Assembly (NCBI GenBank): GCA_035629175.1
Contig: DASPIL010000070.1
Location: 60,566-124,565, forward strand
Direction: 5' to 3'
Length of the DNA stretch: 64,000 nt
From: Verrucomicrobiia bacterium
GTDB lineage: Bacteria > Verrucomicrobiota > Verrucomicrobiia > Limisphaerales > DASXHY01
The notes beneath the pieces were generated by a model. The model had not been told where the DNA came from. It worked only from the letters and a program-made list of their open reading frames with translations, and made no database searches. Shown piece after piece: positions 25,548-36,663 of this stretch. Position numbers and translations under genes: made by a program. How positions within the stretch are numbered: the first letter of the stretch is position 1; every line of letters begins with the position of its first letter.

Positions 25548-27083
25548 ATGAACAATTCTCCGATTTTTAAGGCGCTCGTCACGTTCGCGCTCGTGGTGCC
25601 CATGGCGATCATTCTCGGGTATCGGCTGTCCGACCCGATGAGCTATTCCACCTTTGCGACGATCGGCATCATTCTGGGCCTCATGGTAATCCCATTCCTC
25701 CTCAAATGGCGTCACGCGTTGCTTTTGCTGAGTTGGAATCTCGCTGTGTCCATCCCTTTTATCAAAGGACAACCCACGATTGGATTGGTCATGTCTGCGC
25801 TGACCCTGGGCATTGCTATTTTGGAGCGCACCCTGAACAGGGAGATGCGCTTCATCAACGTGTGGTCGGTTACGCTGCCACTCTGCTTTTTAGCTGCGGT
25901 GGTGCTCTTTACAGCTTCGCTCACCGGCGGGTTCGGATTGAGGTCGTTCGGCGGCGACGTCTACGGAGGTAAGAAGTACGTCTTTCTACTAGCCTCGATT
26001 GCGTCATACTTTGCTCTCACCGCCTGGCGAATCCCACCGGAAAAGGCGAAGCTTTATGTCGGTTTGTTTTTCCTCGGGGGGGTATTCAGTTTTATCAGTG
26101 ACCTGTATCCGTTCGTTCCAGCGCCTCTGGAGTTCGTTTTCTGGTTTTTCTCCCCCACCCAGTACGTCTCTACAGAAACCCTGCAGACAGGGACAGCTAG
26201 GTACGCAGGAATATCTGCGACCGGACGGTATCTCCTATACTTTTTGATTCTGCGGTATGGCTTACGTGGAATCTTCCTAAACGGAACTTGGTTGCGGTAT
26301 GCCCTGTTTTTCACATTTCTTACAGTCAGTTTTTTGGGCGGATTTCGAACGACTATTTTGTCGATCGCGATCATCTGTACATTCCAGTTTTTCTTCGAAG
26401 GCCTTCACCGAACCCGGCTGCTCCCTATAGTCGCGATGGTGATCGTGCTCGTTGGAACGCTCCTGATTCCGTTCGCTTCGAAGCTGCCCTACACGTTTCA
26501 ACGGTCTTTGGCGTTTCTCCCGCTGGAAATCGATGTAAAAGCGCGGGTTGACGCCGACCATAGTTCCAAATGGCGACTGGAGATGTGGGAGGCTCTTCTG
26601 CCGCAGGTGCCGCAATACCTCTGGCTTGGAAAAGGATATTCAATCAAACGAGAGGACTATTCCGTCATGGAGAGTTCCTCATTTAAAGAGTTCGACGCAA
26701 GTCAGCGGGGTCTGGCACTGGCGCACGATTATCACAGTGGCCCCCTTTCGATGCTTCTTCCTTTCGGGATTTGGGGAACAATTGCATTCCTATGGTTTAT
26801 GTGGGCAGCGGGGCGAGTGCTCTACCGAAATTTCAAAGGCAGTGATCCTTCGTTGCGGATTATTAATGCCTTCCTTCTGACGTTGTTCCTTACTCGAGTG
26901 GTTTTGTTCCTTTTTGTCTACGGCGCGCTCCACCAAGAGGTCGGCAACATGGTTGGTTTGGTTGGACTCAGCTTGGCTATCAACCATGGCGTTCGCCAAT
27001 TTGTGCCGGCGAAAAGTGCAGACGTTCAACCCGGTTTTCTCCGCCAAAGGATTGTGCACCCCCGCCCCGCCTTCCAAAGATAA
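25548..27083 (+). CDS. O-antigen ligase/polymerase-like membrane protein
   Basis: This 511-residue protein has about 12 predicted membrane segments and a large extracytoplasmic loop around residues 320-400, rich in charged and aromatic residues (KWRLEMWEALLPQVPQYLWL, GKGYSIKRE and the H-D-Y-H-S-GP segment). That is the architecture and W-x-x-A-L-x-x-hydrophobic-G-G signature of the Wzy_C/WaaL family. It would polymerise lipid-linked units or ligate them to a carrier. With the flippase 18708-19988 it forms a plausible Wzx/Wzy pair. It is followed by the fused glycosyltransferase 36 bases on. Confidence 0.85.
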   Translation: MNNSPIFKALVTFALVVPMAIILGYRLSDPMSYSTFATIGIILGLMVIPFLLKWRHALLLLSWNLAVSIPFIKGQPTIGLVMSALTLGIAILERTLNREMRFINVWSVTLPLCFLAAVVLFTASLTGGFGLRSFGGDVYGGKKYVFLLASIASYFALTAWRIPPEKAKLYVGLFFLGGVFSFISDLYPFVPAPLEFVFWFFSPTQYVSTETLQTGTARYAGISATGRYLLYFLILRYGLRGIFLNGTWLRYALFFTFLTVSFLGGFRTTILSIAIICTFQFFFEGLHRTRLLPIVAMVIVLVGTLLIPFASKLPYTFQRSLAFLPLEIDVKARVDADHSSKWRLEMWEALLPQVPQYLWLGKGYSIKREDYSVMESSSFKEFDASQRGLALAHDYHSGPLSMLLPFGIWGTIAFLWFMWAAGRVLYRNFKGSDPSLRIINAFLLTLFLTRVVLFLFVYGALHQEVGNMVGLVGLSLAINHGVRQFVPAKSADVQPGFLRQRIVHPRPAFQR

Positions 27084-27119
27084 TCGGTCTGTAGCGGCTC
27101 AAATCACTCGATGTGACAT

Positions 27120-29369
27120 TTGAAACCGAAACTGATTATCGTGGAGCTATGGGGACTGGGAGACCTGATTATTTCTACACCGTTCATTCGAGCGGCATCA
27201 GAACGGTACGCCGTTACTCTGGTGGCAAAACCGTATGCGCGTGATCTTCAGAAACGGTTCTGGCCAGACGTGAACGTTGTCCCGTTTGTCGCCCCTTGGA
27301 CCGCATTCCAACATAAATACCAGTTGTTTCGGTGGCCCTGGTCCGAAATCCTTCGCCTTCGCCGCAATCTCGCACGCCAAAACTTCGATGTCGGTGTATC
27401 TGCTCGTTGGGATCCTCGTGATCATCTGCTCCTCACTTCGGTCGCGGTTCGACGGCGAATCGGATTTCCACGTGCCGGAAGTCAGCTGTTTCTGAACAAT
27501 CCGCTAATCCGTCCGACGGCAGGAAGCCATCGGTACGAACACTGGCGCAAGCTCGCCAAAGCGCTCGACCTTCAAATTCCGGATCGCCAGGACATCCTGC
27601 TCCCGGCAAAGCGAAAAGGCATCGTCCTGGTGCATTCCGGAGCGGCTCAGCGGGTCAGGGTGTGGCCACTGGAACGATTCCGGAAAACCGTGGATCAATT
27701 GCGCCGTGCAGGCTTCGCGGTGCATGTGGCGTGTGATCCGGACCAGCGTTCATCGTGGCGGGCCATGGGTGAACAGGATGTCCTAACGGCTGAAACGGTA
27801 GGTGAGTTGCTAGCGATTATCGACAAAGCCGCTGTATTCATTGGAAATGATTCCGGCCCTGGCCACCTGGCTGCCTTTAGCGGTGTCCCCACCTACACAC
27901 TGTTCGGCCCGCAACTGCCCGACTTGTTCGCGCCGCTGCATCCCGCGTCCGAATGGACAGCGGGACACCCATGCCCATATAAGCCGTGTTCCGATTACTG
28001 CCGCTATCCGGTGCCGCATTGCCTGTGGGGTTTGGAATTCGAGGCGGTGTGGCCGGCCATCAATACGTTCATTATGCGACACAGCGACACTCTTGAAAGA
28101 ACTTCCCCGCAAGCCAACGCTGCGGAGACGCCACGACCCTGTGCCACGGATAATCAATCTTTACCGGCCCGGAAGGCGCCTTTGAACGGGAATCACCCGA
28201 TACGGGTGTTGCACATCAACAACAGCGCCGACATTTATGGCGCCAGCCGGAACCTCTTAAGGTATCTCCGGCATGTGGATAGAAAACGCATTCAGCCGCT
28301 GGTGCTCCTGCCGGAGGATGGAATCCTGAGGAAGCTTTTTGAAGCAGAGGGGATCGAGGTGATCATTCATCCTCGTTTAAGTGTGATCACGCGAAGGGCA
28401 TTCCATTCCTGGCGTTTGCTTTTGTTTTTTCTGAATTATCCGGTGTCCGTTTTCTACCTGTGGCGGTTAATTCGCCAGCGTAAGATCGCGGTGGTTCACA
28501 CAAATACGGGTGTCATGGTTTCCCCAGCAATGGCTGCCTGGCTCGCACGCGTGCCACATGTCTGGCACATCCGTGACTGGTTCCAAGAATTCCATCGCAT
28601 CTGGCCGGTGTATTCGTGGTACATCAAACGCTTTTCCGCCACGGTTATTGCGGTGTCGAATGCGATCGCCGACCAGTTTCAACCGCGAGGGCGAATGATG
28701 ATCGTGCACGACGGCCTGGCGCTTGAAGAATTCACGGTTTCCAAGGAGTCGTTGCGCCGCGAATTCCGCTCAGCATACGGACTCGGCAATGACTTCGTCG
28801 TGGGTTGTGTCGGACGAATCAAACTCGTTCGCAAAGGGCAGGAGGTGCTGATCCAAGCCACGGCAGTATTGAAGGACCGCGGTTATTTTGTCCGAGCGGT
28901 GATCGTCGGCGCCCCATTCCAGGGGAACGAGCCGCATCTCGAAGAGATGAAAACAATGGCGCGGCAGCTCGGCGTCTCAGATCGGGTCCTGTTCACCGGG
29001 GAACTTGAAGACAGCCGCGCAGCGTACGCAGCGATTGACATGCTTGCTCTGACTTCAGCGCAGCCTGAGCCGTTTGGCACTGTGGTCATGGAATCCATGG
29101 CCATGGGAGTGCCTGTCGTCGCGACGAATATTGGCGGTTCCCTGGACCAGGTGGTGGACGGAGAGACCGGCTTCCTTGTGCCCCCTGCCAGCCCGGCGGC
29201 TTTGGCCGATGCGATCGAAAAGCTGATGCAGAATCCGGAACTAAGGCAGCAGATGTCCGCCGCGGCCGTGGAAAGAATTCGGTCGAAATTCTCGCTGGCA
29301 GAAATGACGCGAGATCTGGAGAACTTCTTTGAGAAAACGGCGACAACAAATGGAAAACGGGCTGCGTAA
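27120..29369 (+). CDS. Fused glycosyltransferase: GT9 heptosyltransferase-like plus GT4
   Basis: A 749-residue protein with a TTG start at 27120; no better ATG is in frame. Residues 1-330 are GT9-like: LIIVELWGLGDLIISTPFIR, VHSGAAQRVRVWPLERF and FIGNDSGPGHLAAFSGVPTY are the marks of ADP-heptose:LPS heptosyltransferases. A hydrophilic linker (about 331-360) leads to a complete GT4 domain (361-745): VLHINNSADIYGASRNL, VGCVGRIKLVRKGQEVL, and EPFGTVVMESMAMGVPVVAT with the EX7E motif. Two transfers in one chain suggest sequential sugar additions to a core or repeat unit. Both halves look intact. Confidence 0.88.
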   Translation: MKPKLIIVELWGLGDLIISTPFIRAASERYAVTLVAKPYARDLQKRFWPDVNVVPFVAPWTAFQHKYQLFRWPWSEILRLRRNLARQNFDVGVSARWDPRDHLLLTSVAVRRRIGFPRAGSQLFLNNPLIRPTAGSHRYEHWRKLAKALDLQIPDRQDILLPAKRKGIVLVHSGAAQRVRVWPLERFRKTVDQLRRAGFAVHVACDPDQRSSWRAMGEQDVLTAETVGELLAIIDKAAVFIGNDSGPGHLAAFSGVPTYTLFGPQLPDLFAPLHPASEWTAGHPCPYKPCSDYCRYPVPHCLWGLEFEAVWPAINTFIMRHSDTLERTSPQANAAETPRPCATDNQSLPARKAPLNGNHPIRVLHINNSADIYGASRNLLRYLRHVDRKRIQPLVLLPEDGILRKLFEAEGIEVIIHPRLSVITRRAFHSWRLLLFFLNYPVSVFYLWRLIRQRKIAVVHTNTGVMVSPAMAAWLARVPHVWHIRDWFQEFHRIWPVYSWYIKRFSATVIAVSNAIADQFQPRGRMMIVHDGLALEEFTVSKESLRREFRSAYGLGNDFVVGCVGRIKLVRKGQEVLIQATAVLKDRGYFVRAVIVGAPFQGNEPHLEEMKTMARQLGVSDRVLFTGELEDSRAAYAAIDMLALTSAQPEPFGTVVMESMAMGVPVVATNIGGSLDQVVDGETGFLVPPASPAALADAIEKLMQNPELRQQMSAAAVERIRSKFSLAEMTRDLENFFEKTATTNGKRAA

Positions 29370-29394
29370 TCCCCCACAATCCCGTTGAGCCGGC

Positions 29395-30492
29395 TCAGTT
29401 CTTCTTCAGGCGAACCTTTGATTTTTCCTTATCGTAGTCGTAGAACGGCTCGCGAAAGAGGTACAGCAGCCAATGGGCAAACCCCGCCAGAGGAGATCTG
29501 TAACCCAGCCACGCCAGAAACGAATTGTTGAAACATACGAACCCCGGCAGGTCGGTCCACTTGCGTTCCAGGTAAAACTGAATCTTTCGAAAACGTTCCC
29601 AATCAGGCCGCACTTGGATCGATTCAAAGGATGTCCACCATCCCCGCTTGCGGAAGTAACGCAGGAATCCAATGCGTTCCTCGTCCAATTGCATCAGCCG
29701 GCAACAGACCCGATCCGCAGCAACCAGATCATTTGACACCATCAACCAGTTCAGTTCGACAGGATCGCCAAGCATCGGACCGCTTCGATTCAACCCGATC
29801 TTCCCGTCGATGATGGAATACGCGTGCGGCAATCGTGAATTGAGTTCGTACATCACCTCCGCGAAATAAGGGTGAAGCTTCAGCCGCTCCGAAGGTTCCT
29901 GAATGCATCCCCATTGATTCTTGATCGACATCGAAACCCCGGTGTTCAGGTGAACTTTCGGCACTGGCAAGGTGATGAACGCTCCGATCTCGCGTAGTAG
30001 TAACTCGGGAACAGGAACTCGCAGTTTGCGTCCGCCGGCCTGCACCTCCATCCATTCCGGTTTCGTGAAGCTCACGTTTACGAGCTGCGCGCCGGTCTCC
30101 TTCGCAAGCTGGTCGATGCCCATTCCCTTGAACACTTCGTCGATGGAAAAACGGTTGTATCCACCGCTGTCGGCTTCTCCAATGATCACCTGATAACCCC
30201 GAGCAGCGAGCAGCTCGGTCACCGCCTTCAGGCATTCGTACGATGTCATCACGCCGGGACGATAGATCGGGAACGTGAGGTTGGGCTTCAAGAAGACCTT
30301 GGTGCCCGATGCCACCGTGCGGAAGAATCCCGCCTCCTCCAATCCCGCCGCAACGGCCGCAGGATACCCTGCTGTCAAGTCATGCAGCGAAACGACCGGC
30401 GAAGACCTTTCGGAGCCGGTGGAAGCTGTGCTGACAGGCTTGTTCACGCTCACAATTTGAATGGGCTCTGCTGAACTTACAAGCGATTCCAC
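29395..30492 (-). CDS. DUF362 domain-containing protein
   Basis: From a GTG at 30492 that overlaps the upstream GT2 stop this gives 365 residues; GTGs at 30453 and 30447 are alternatives, and the long open frame further up runs antisense-like over the GT2 gene. The DUF362 core is clear: VFLKPNLTFPIYRPGVMTSY, IIGEADSGGYNRFSIDEVF and ITLPVPKVHLNTGVSMSIKN. No CxxC iron-sulphur motif is visible, unlike longer members. The protein is soluble, with an aromatic-rich C-terminus (WLGYRSPLAGFAHWLLYLF) that may bind the membrane. DUF362 proteins are common in Verrucomicrobia glycan loci but their role is unknown. It is co-transcribed with the GT2. Confidence 0.75.
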   Translation of the reverse strand: MESLVSSAEPIQIVSVNKPVSTASTGSERSSPVVSLHDLTAGYPAAVAAGLEEAGFFRTVASGTKVFLKPNLTFPIYRPGVMTSYECLKAVTELLAARGYQVIIGEADSGGYNRFSIDEVFKGMGIDQLAKETGAQLVNVSFTKPEWMEVQAGGRKLRVPVPELLLREIGAFITLPVPKVHLNTGVSMSIKNQWGCIQEPSERLKLHPYFAEVMYELNSRLPHAYSIIDGKIGLNRSGPMLGDPVELNWLMVSNDLVAADRVCCRLMQLDEERIGFLRYFRKRGWWTSFESIQVRPDWERFRKIQFYLERKWTDLPGFVCFNNSFLAWLGYRSPLAGFAHWLLYLFREPFYDYDKEKSKVRLKKN

Positions 30493-31313
30493 CACACGCC
30501 AGTGGGCTTCTCCACATCGATTCGAACGCGCTTGTCCGGGCTGGCATGCGTGTAAATGCAATAGCTGGTGGGCTTCATGGAAAAATGTCCGGCTGCCATG
30601 CGGCGCGCGCGATGATGCAAAATGGACACGGGTTTCAGCAGCCTGTGCGTTGACGGTATCATTGCAGCCCACTCCGCCTTCTCGCGAATGGCGTTGGGTT
30701 TCAAGTTCATGTTCTCGCCGGTGTCCGCGAAAACTGAAGTGAATGTATTGCTGACGCCCATGGGAACCTTCTCCTGCAGCAATCTGCGTATCCAATGAAT
30801 GTCTCCGAGGTCGCGCCAGCGTGTGTCAAAGAGCAGCTTCCTGTCGTGAATCACGCTGCGACGGAGAAAAACGGAACTGGTCAGTACGGGAAATCGATAC
30901 CACAGGTGCGTCAAGCGCGGGACCAAGGAGTGACGATGACACACGTACTCTCCCGCGTTTCCAACCACAATGGTGCCGGCAAGCAACACTTCCGTCCTTG
31001 GATTCTCCTCGAAAAAATCGTGAACGGCCTTGAGGCCGCCGGGCAGGTATTGTTCATCACAGTTCAGATAAGCAAGGATGTCACCTTGCGCTCTTTGGTA
31101 TCCACGGTTGACGGCGTCATACATCCCCTGGTCTTTTTCAATGTACGCTTTTACGCGTCTGTCGTGCGGCAGCCATTCCTGGGTGCCGTCGTCCGAGCAG
31201 GAATCCTGCACGATGTGTTCGACATCGACCCCTTCCTGGTCCGCGACGGATGCAATGCAGAGTTTCAACCATTTTGCAGACCGAAAGCTGGGGGTGACTA
31301 TGGACAAACGCAT
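30477..31313 (-). CDS. Glycosyltransferase family 2
   Basis: The product from the ATG at 31313 has 278 residues and begins MRLSIVTPSFRSAKWLKLCI, the GT-A Rossmann start. HIVQDSCSDDGTQEWL and ILAYLNCDEQYLPGGL follow; NCDE is the local form of the DxD metal site. The frame stays open upstream into repeat sequence, giving arginine- and serine-rich residues, which I exclude. A C-terminal His-rich tail (HHRARRMAAGH) follows. It probably adds a sugar to the surface glycan. It precedes the DUF362 gene with a 16-base overlap. Confidence 0.86.
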   Translation of the reverse strand: MRLSIVTPSFRSAKWLKLCIASVADQEGVDVEHIVQDSCSDDGTQEWLPHDRRVKAYIEKDQGMYDAVNRGYQRAQGDILAYLNCDEQYLPGGLKAVHDFFEENPRTEVLLAGTIVVGNAGEYVCHRHSLVPRLTHLWYRFPVLTSSVFLRRSVIHDRKLLFDTRWRDLGDIHWIRRLLQEKVPMGVSNTFTSVFADTGENMNLKPNAIREKAEWAAMIPSTHRLLKPVSILHHRARRMAAGHFSMKPTSYCIYTHASPDKRVRIDVEKPTGVWWNRL

Positions 31314-31391
31314 GCTGAGTGGGCTTTTTGCAGCACGGAAAATGCAGGAACCATTCAGGGAACGCAACGAATATGGAGGTGACTGGCGGGC

Positions 31392-31530
31392 CCTCTCGCC
31401 CCGCGGGGCACGAGTGGGGAGAGAGATGGAGAGAGGGGTTATTGGATTCGCCTGCTGTTTGTGAGGCGAGAAGCTCCTCCCCCGGCCCCTCCTCCGGCTG
31501 CGCTCGGAAGAGGGGAGAAGATAAGGCGGC
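31392..31530. repeat. 139-bp direct repeat, copy 1
   Basis: This block, rich in GGGGAGAGAG and CTCCTCCCCCGG words, recurs almost unchanged at 31583-31722, apart from a few substitutions in the first 30 bases and one inserted G. Both copies lie between the GT2 start and the SGNH gene. Its central GCTCCTCCCCCGGCCCC resembles the element at 56843-56892. Confidence 0.85.
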
Positions 31531-31582
31531 GGAGTGACTGGCGGGCGTGGGAAGTGAGACTTGATCGGCCTTTTATTTTGAT

Positions 31583-31722
31583 CCTCTCGCTCCGTGAGGC
31601 ACGAGCGGGGAGAGAGATGGAGAGAGGGGTTATTGGATTCGCCTGCTGTTTGTGAGGCGAGGAAGCTCCTCCCCCGGCCCCTCCTCCGGCTGCGCTCGGA
31701 AGAGGGGAGAAGATATGGCGGC
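31583..31722. repeat. 140-bp direct repeat, copy 2
   Basis: The second copy of the block at 31392-31530, with 52 bases of unrelated spacer between them. The near-identity over about 110 bases suggests recent duplication or gene conversion. It ends 57 bases before the start of the SGNH hydrolase, so it is part of that gene's upstream region. Confidence 0.85.
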
Positions 31723-31779
31723 CGCATGCCTGGCGGGCTTGCTTCCTATCGCAAATGCAGCAAGCTGGCGCCACTCGCT

Positions 31780-33069
31780 ATGAAAATCCTTTCGACGATG
31801 GCTTCCTTGGCCGGTTGCTGCTGTTTGACGATGGTTGCTGTCGCACAAACGCCCGCAATCGCGCCAGCAACCCGCACGACGCTCAGCATTCCCGCGAGCG
31901 ATGACGGATTGCCGGGCGCGGGGCCGATTCGGCGGCAGGATTGGTTTCAGAAGGTCTGGCTCGAACGCCGAACCGCGTGGGCGCAGCGTGTTGAGCAGGA
32001 TCAGCGGGCCGTCGTTTTCCTCGGCGATTCCATCACGCAAGGCTGGGGCGACCGCCTCGAGACTAGTTTTCCCGGAATGAAGGTCGCCAACCGCGGCATC
32101 AGCGGCGATACCACCCGCGGCGTTTTGATTCGCCTCAAGGACGACGTATTGTCGCTGCGGCCCAGAGCGGTCGTGCTGCTGATCGGCACCAACGACCTGG
32201 AGGAGAATGCGGATCCGGAAATTGTCGCGGCGAACCTGAAGCTGATCCTCGCCGCGCTCAAACAGCACGGCCCCGAGATGCCGATTGTTCTTTGCCAGGT
32301 GATGCCGAGTGCGGAGTCGAAGAAACGTCCAGCTGCCAAAATCAAACGTTTGAATGAACTTTATGCGGCCGCAGTGAAAGGGGACCCACAGGTCACCCTC
32401 ATCGAAACCTGGACGCTTTTTGCCGACGCAAACGGTGACGCCAAGGCTTCGGAGTTTCCGGACCTGCTGCATCCAAACGACATGGGCTACGCCAAATGGG
32501 CGGCCGCATTGCGCCCGATCTTTTCGACCCTGGGTTTTCTTGAACGCGAACGGGACGACTTCACGATCGAGAACGACTTTGTTCCGCTGTTCAACGGCAG
32601 CAACCTGGACGGGTGGCGTTACGGAACCAATCGCTTCAGCGATGAAACAGAAACCGCGGATGGCCGCTACGTGGCGAAGCTGGGGCGCCTGATTGTGACC
32701 ACGCCTCCTGAAGGACGGAAGATTGTGCAACTGTGGACGACCGAGGAGTTTCCGAAGGACTTCATCCTGAAGCTTGAGTTCCGAGCCACGCCCAACGCCG
32801 ACAGCGGCATTTTCATCCGGGGCCCGCAATTGCAATGCCGCGACTACTCCCTGGCCGGACCGTATAAGCAGCTCAAGAATTATCGTCCGCAGGAATGGAA
32901 CCAGATTGAGATCATGGTGACCAACAACGTCGCGCATTGCACATGCAACGGCGAGGTGCTCGAAGCCGCGATGAAATTGCCCGCAACCGGGCCGATCGGA
33001 TTGGAAGGGGATCGCGGACAGATGGAATATCGACGCATTCGCATCCATACGATTGGGATGGAGCCATGA
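31780..33069 (+). CDS. Secreted SGNH/GDSL hydrolase fused to DUF1080 (3-keto-glycoside hydrolase-like) domain
   Basis: From the ATG at 31780 the protein has 429 residues and a signal peptide (MKILSTMASLAGCCCLTMVAVAQ). The first domain (about 45-255) is an SGNH hydrolase: FLGDSITQGW carries the nucleophile Ser, the oxyanion Gly sits in ANRGISGDTT, Asn in LLIGTNDLEEN, and the D-x-x-H pair is in DLLHPNDMGYAKW. The second (about 270-429) begins FVPLFNGSNLDGW, the usual DUF1080 opening, and includes TPNADSGIFIRG. SGNH members deacetylate or esterolyse; DUF1080 is a lectin-like or 3-keto-sugar hydrolase fold. The fusion points to breakdown of an acylated polysaccharide in the periplasm or outside. 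Confidence 0.88.
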   Translation: MKILSTMASLAGCCCLTMVAVAQTPAIAPATRTTLSIPASDDGLPGAGPIRRQDWFQKVWLERRTAWAQRVEQDQRAVVFLGDSITQGWGDRLETSFPGMKVANRGISGDTTRGVLIRLKDDVLSLRPRAVVLLIGTNDLEENADPEIVAANLKLILAALKQHGPEMPIVLCQVMPSAESKKRPAAKIKRLNELYAAAVKGDPQVTLIETWTLFADANGDAKASEFPDLLHPNDMGYAKWAAALRPIFSTLGFLERERDDFTIENDFVPLFNGSNLDGWRYGTNRFSDETETADGRYVAKLGRLIVTTPPEGRKIVQLWTTEEFPKDFILKLEFRATPNADSGIFIRGPQLQCRDYSLAGPYKQLKNYRPQEWNQIEIMVTNNVAHCTCNGEVLEAAMKLPATGPIGLEGDRGQMEYRRIRIHTIGMEP

Positions 33070-33212
33070 TGGACGGGCTCCGTGGGAAGTTATGGACATC
33101 GCGCTGCGGTGTTCACGTCGTGCGACCGATGCTGCGTTCCAGGTAAAACGTGGGGCGCGCGACGAACGCCGAAGCGCACAAAACACCTGCAAGCTGAAGC
33201 ACGGTTCGTTAA

Positions 33213-35564
<2,352 letters not shown>

Positions 35565-35569
35565 CGATC

Positions 35570-35588
35570 GACCGCGGGCGCGGCGGTC
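35570..35588 (+). terminator. Possible terminator hairpin behind ligA
   Basis: A perfect 6-bp all-GC-type stem GACCGC-GGGCGCG-GCGGTC is followed by only TT. It lies six bases after the ligA stop. It may end the ligA transcript or attenuate reading into the next gene. Confidence 0.45.
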
Positions 35589-35603
35589 TTGCCCTCAGTT
35601 CAA

Positions 35604-36215
35604 ATGCTCAAGCTTTTCAAACGATTTTTCGAGCCAGGTGCAGAATTCGATCCCGCGCGCACGTGTCCAGAGTGCGGCTCGCCGTTATACCGCACTGCGA
35701 AACCAGATGATCTCGATTCATCATGTCCCAACATGGATTGTCCCGCACGGATCCGGCGTCTCATCGCGCATTGGTGTTCGTCAGCCGCGATGAATATTCC
35801 CGTCGACGAGCAACTGGTCCGGCTCCTCGTATCTTGCGGCCTGGCGCGGGACGCCAGCGAGCTCTATCGGCTGCGGCTGGGTGAGATCGGCGCACTGCCT
35901 GGAGTTGGCGCTGCCGCGGCCGCGGCGCTGTTCGATGCCGTTCGTGCGAGCACGAAGCTGGAAGGCTGGCGTGCGTTGTTTGGATTGGGAATTTCTGCCG
36001 TAGGAGTGAATGAAGCGCGAAAACTGCTGGAGAGATTTGGATCCGTGGACAATGTCTTCGCCGCGAGTGCAGATCGTTTGATCCGTGACGCGGGAGTTCC
36101 GGAAACTGCAGCGCGCAACGTGGTGCATTGGCACGGCGATCCTGTCAATCGACGGCTGGTTAAGCGATTATTCAAGGCGGGGGTTAATTTCAAACTGGAA
36201 GTTCCGCGCGGTTGA
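35604..36215 (+). CDS. Stand-alone LigA-like zinc-finger and HhH protein
   Basis: 203 residues from the ATG at 35604 (a TTG five codons earlier sits on the hairpin and is less likely). The N-terminal third has a four-cysteine zinc finger (C21, C24, C41, C46; TCPECGSPLY and CPNMDCPARI) as in LigA. The remainder reads like the LigA HhH domain: ALPGVGAAAAAALFDAV, LFGLGISAVGVNEARKLLER, IRDAGVPETAARNVV. It stops at RRLVKRLFKAGVNF, where the BRCT domain would begin. Adenylation, OB and BRCT domains are absent, so it cannot ligate; it may bind nicked or branched DNA. It lies 39 bases behind ligA but is diverged from it, hence an old paralog or a captured piece of another ligase. Confidence 0.75.
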   Translation: MLKLFKRFFEPGAEFDPARTCPECGSPLYRTAKPDDLDSSCPNMDCPARIRRLIAHWCSSAAMNIPVDEQLVRLLVSCGLARDASELYRLRLGEIGALPGVGAAAAAALFDAVRASTKLEGWRALFGLGISAVGVNEARKLLERFGSVDNVFAASADRLIRDAGVPETAARNVVHWHGDPVNRRLVKRLFKAGVNFKLEVPRG

Positions 36216-36222
36216 AGCGCGG
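36204..36222 (+). terminator. Hairpin at the end of the LigA-like gene
   Basis: CCGCGC-GGTTGAA-GCGCGG overlaps the stop codon (36213-36215). There is no T-run, so intrinsic termination is only possible. Confidence 0.35.
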
Positions 36223-36273
36223 CAGAGCCGCAACCAAAACGGGGGAAACGTGTTTACGCGAATTGAAGAGAGA

Positions 36274-36407
36274 AAGTTCAACCACGAATCACACGAACCA
36301 CACGAATAGACAGCAGCGGAATTGAATATTCAACCACGGATGGAGACGGATGAAACCGGATTCGGAAACAGATTCCTCTGCCCTTTCTCTGCTGCCTCTG
36401 CGTGCTC
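36274..36407. repeat. 134-bp direct repeat, copy 1
   Basis: Begins GTTCAACCACGAATCACACG within a 9-base-period tract, continues with ACCACGGATGGAGACGGATG and ends in CTCTGCTGCCTCTGCGTG. Copy 2 at 36521-36663 matches throughout except for one extra 9-base unit. Confidence 0.88.
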
Positions 36408-36520
36408 TTGTTAAACGTCTTCTCTTTGTGCCCTTCCCGTGAGGCAACCTCTCTTGAATTCTGGAGGCAGATCGGGAAAGACAAAACGGGTTGACACGAA
36501 TTGCACGGATTGACGAGAGG

Positions 36521-36663
36521 AAGTTCAACCACGAATCACACGAACCACACGAACCACACGAATAGACAGCAGCGGAATTGAATATTCAACCACGGATGGA
36601 GACGGATGAAACCGGATTCGGAAACAGATTCCTCTGCCCTTTCTCTGCTGCCTCTGCGTGCTC
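36521..36663. repeat. 143-bp direct repeat, copy 2 (one extra 9-base unit)
   Basis: Identical to 36274-36407 apart from one more ACCACACGA unit in the periodic tract (three CACACGA-type units against two). This is what slippage in a 9-base tandem would leave after a recent duplication. Confidence 0.88.

Noticed and set aside
30493..30795. N-terminal extension of the DUF362 protein
   Set aside because: It is encoded inside the GT2 gene in another frame and has His/Arg-rich, non-family sequence.
31314..31727. N-terminal extension of the GT2 protein by 138 codons
   Set aside because: The added residues are Arg/Ser/Pro-rich translation of the duplicated repeat and would separate the GT-A start from its usual N-terminal position.
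31630..33192. 520-codon minus-strand frame across the SGNH gene
   Set aside because: It is antisense to a protein with clear SGNH and DUF1080 motifs and a signal peptide.
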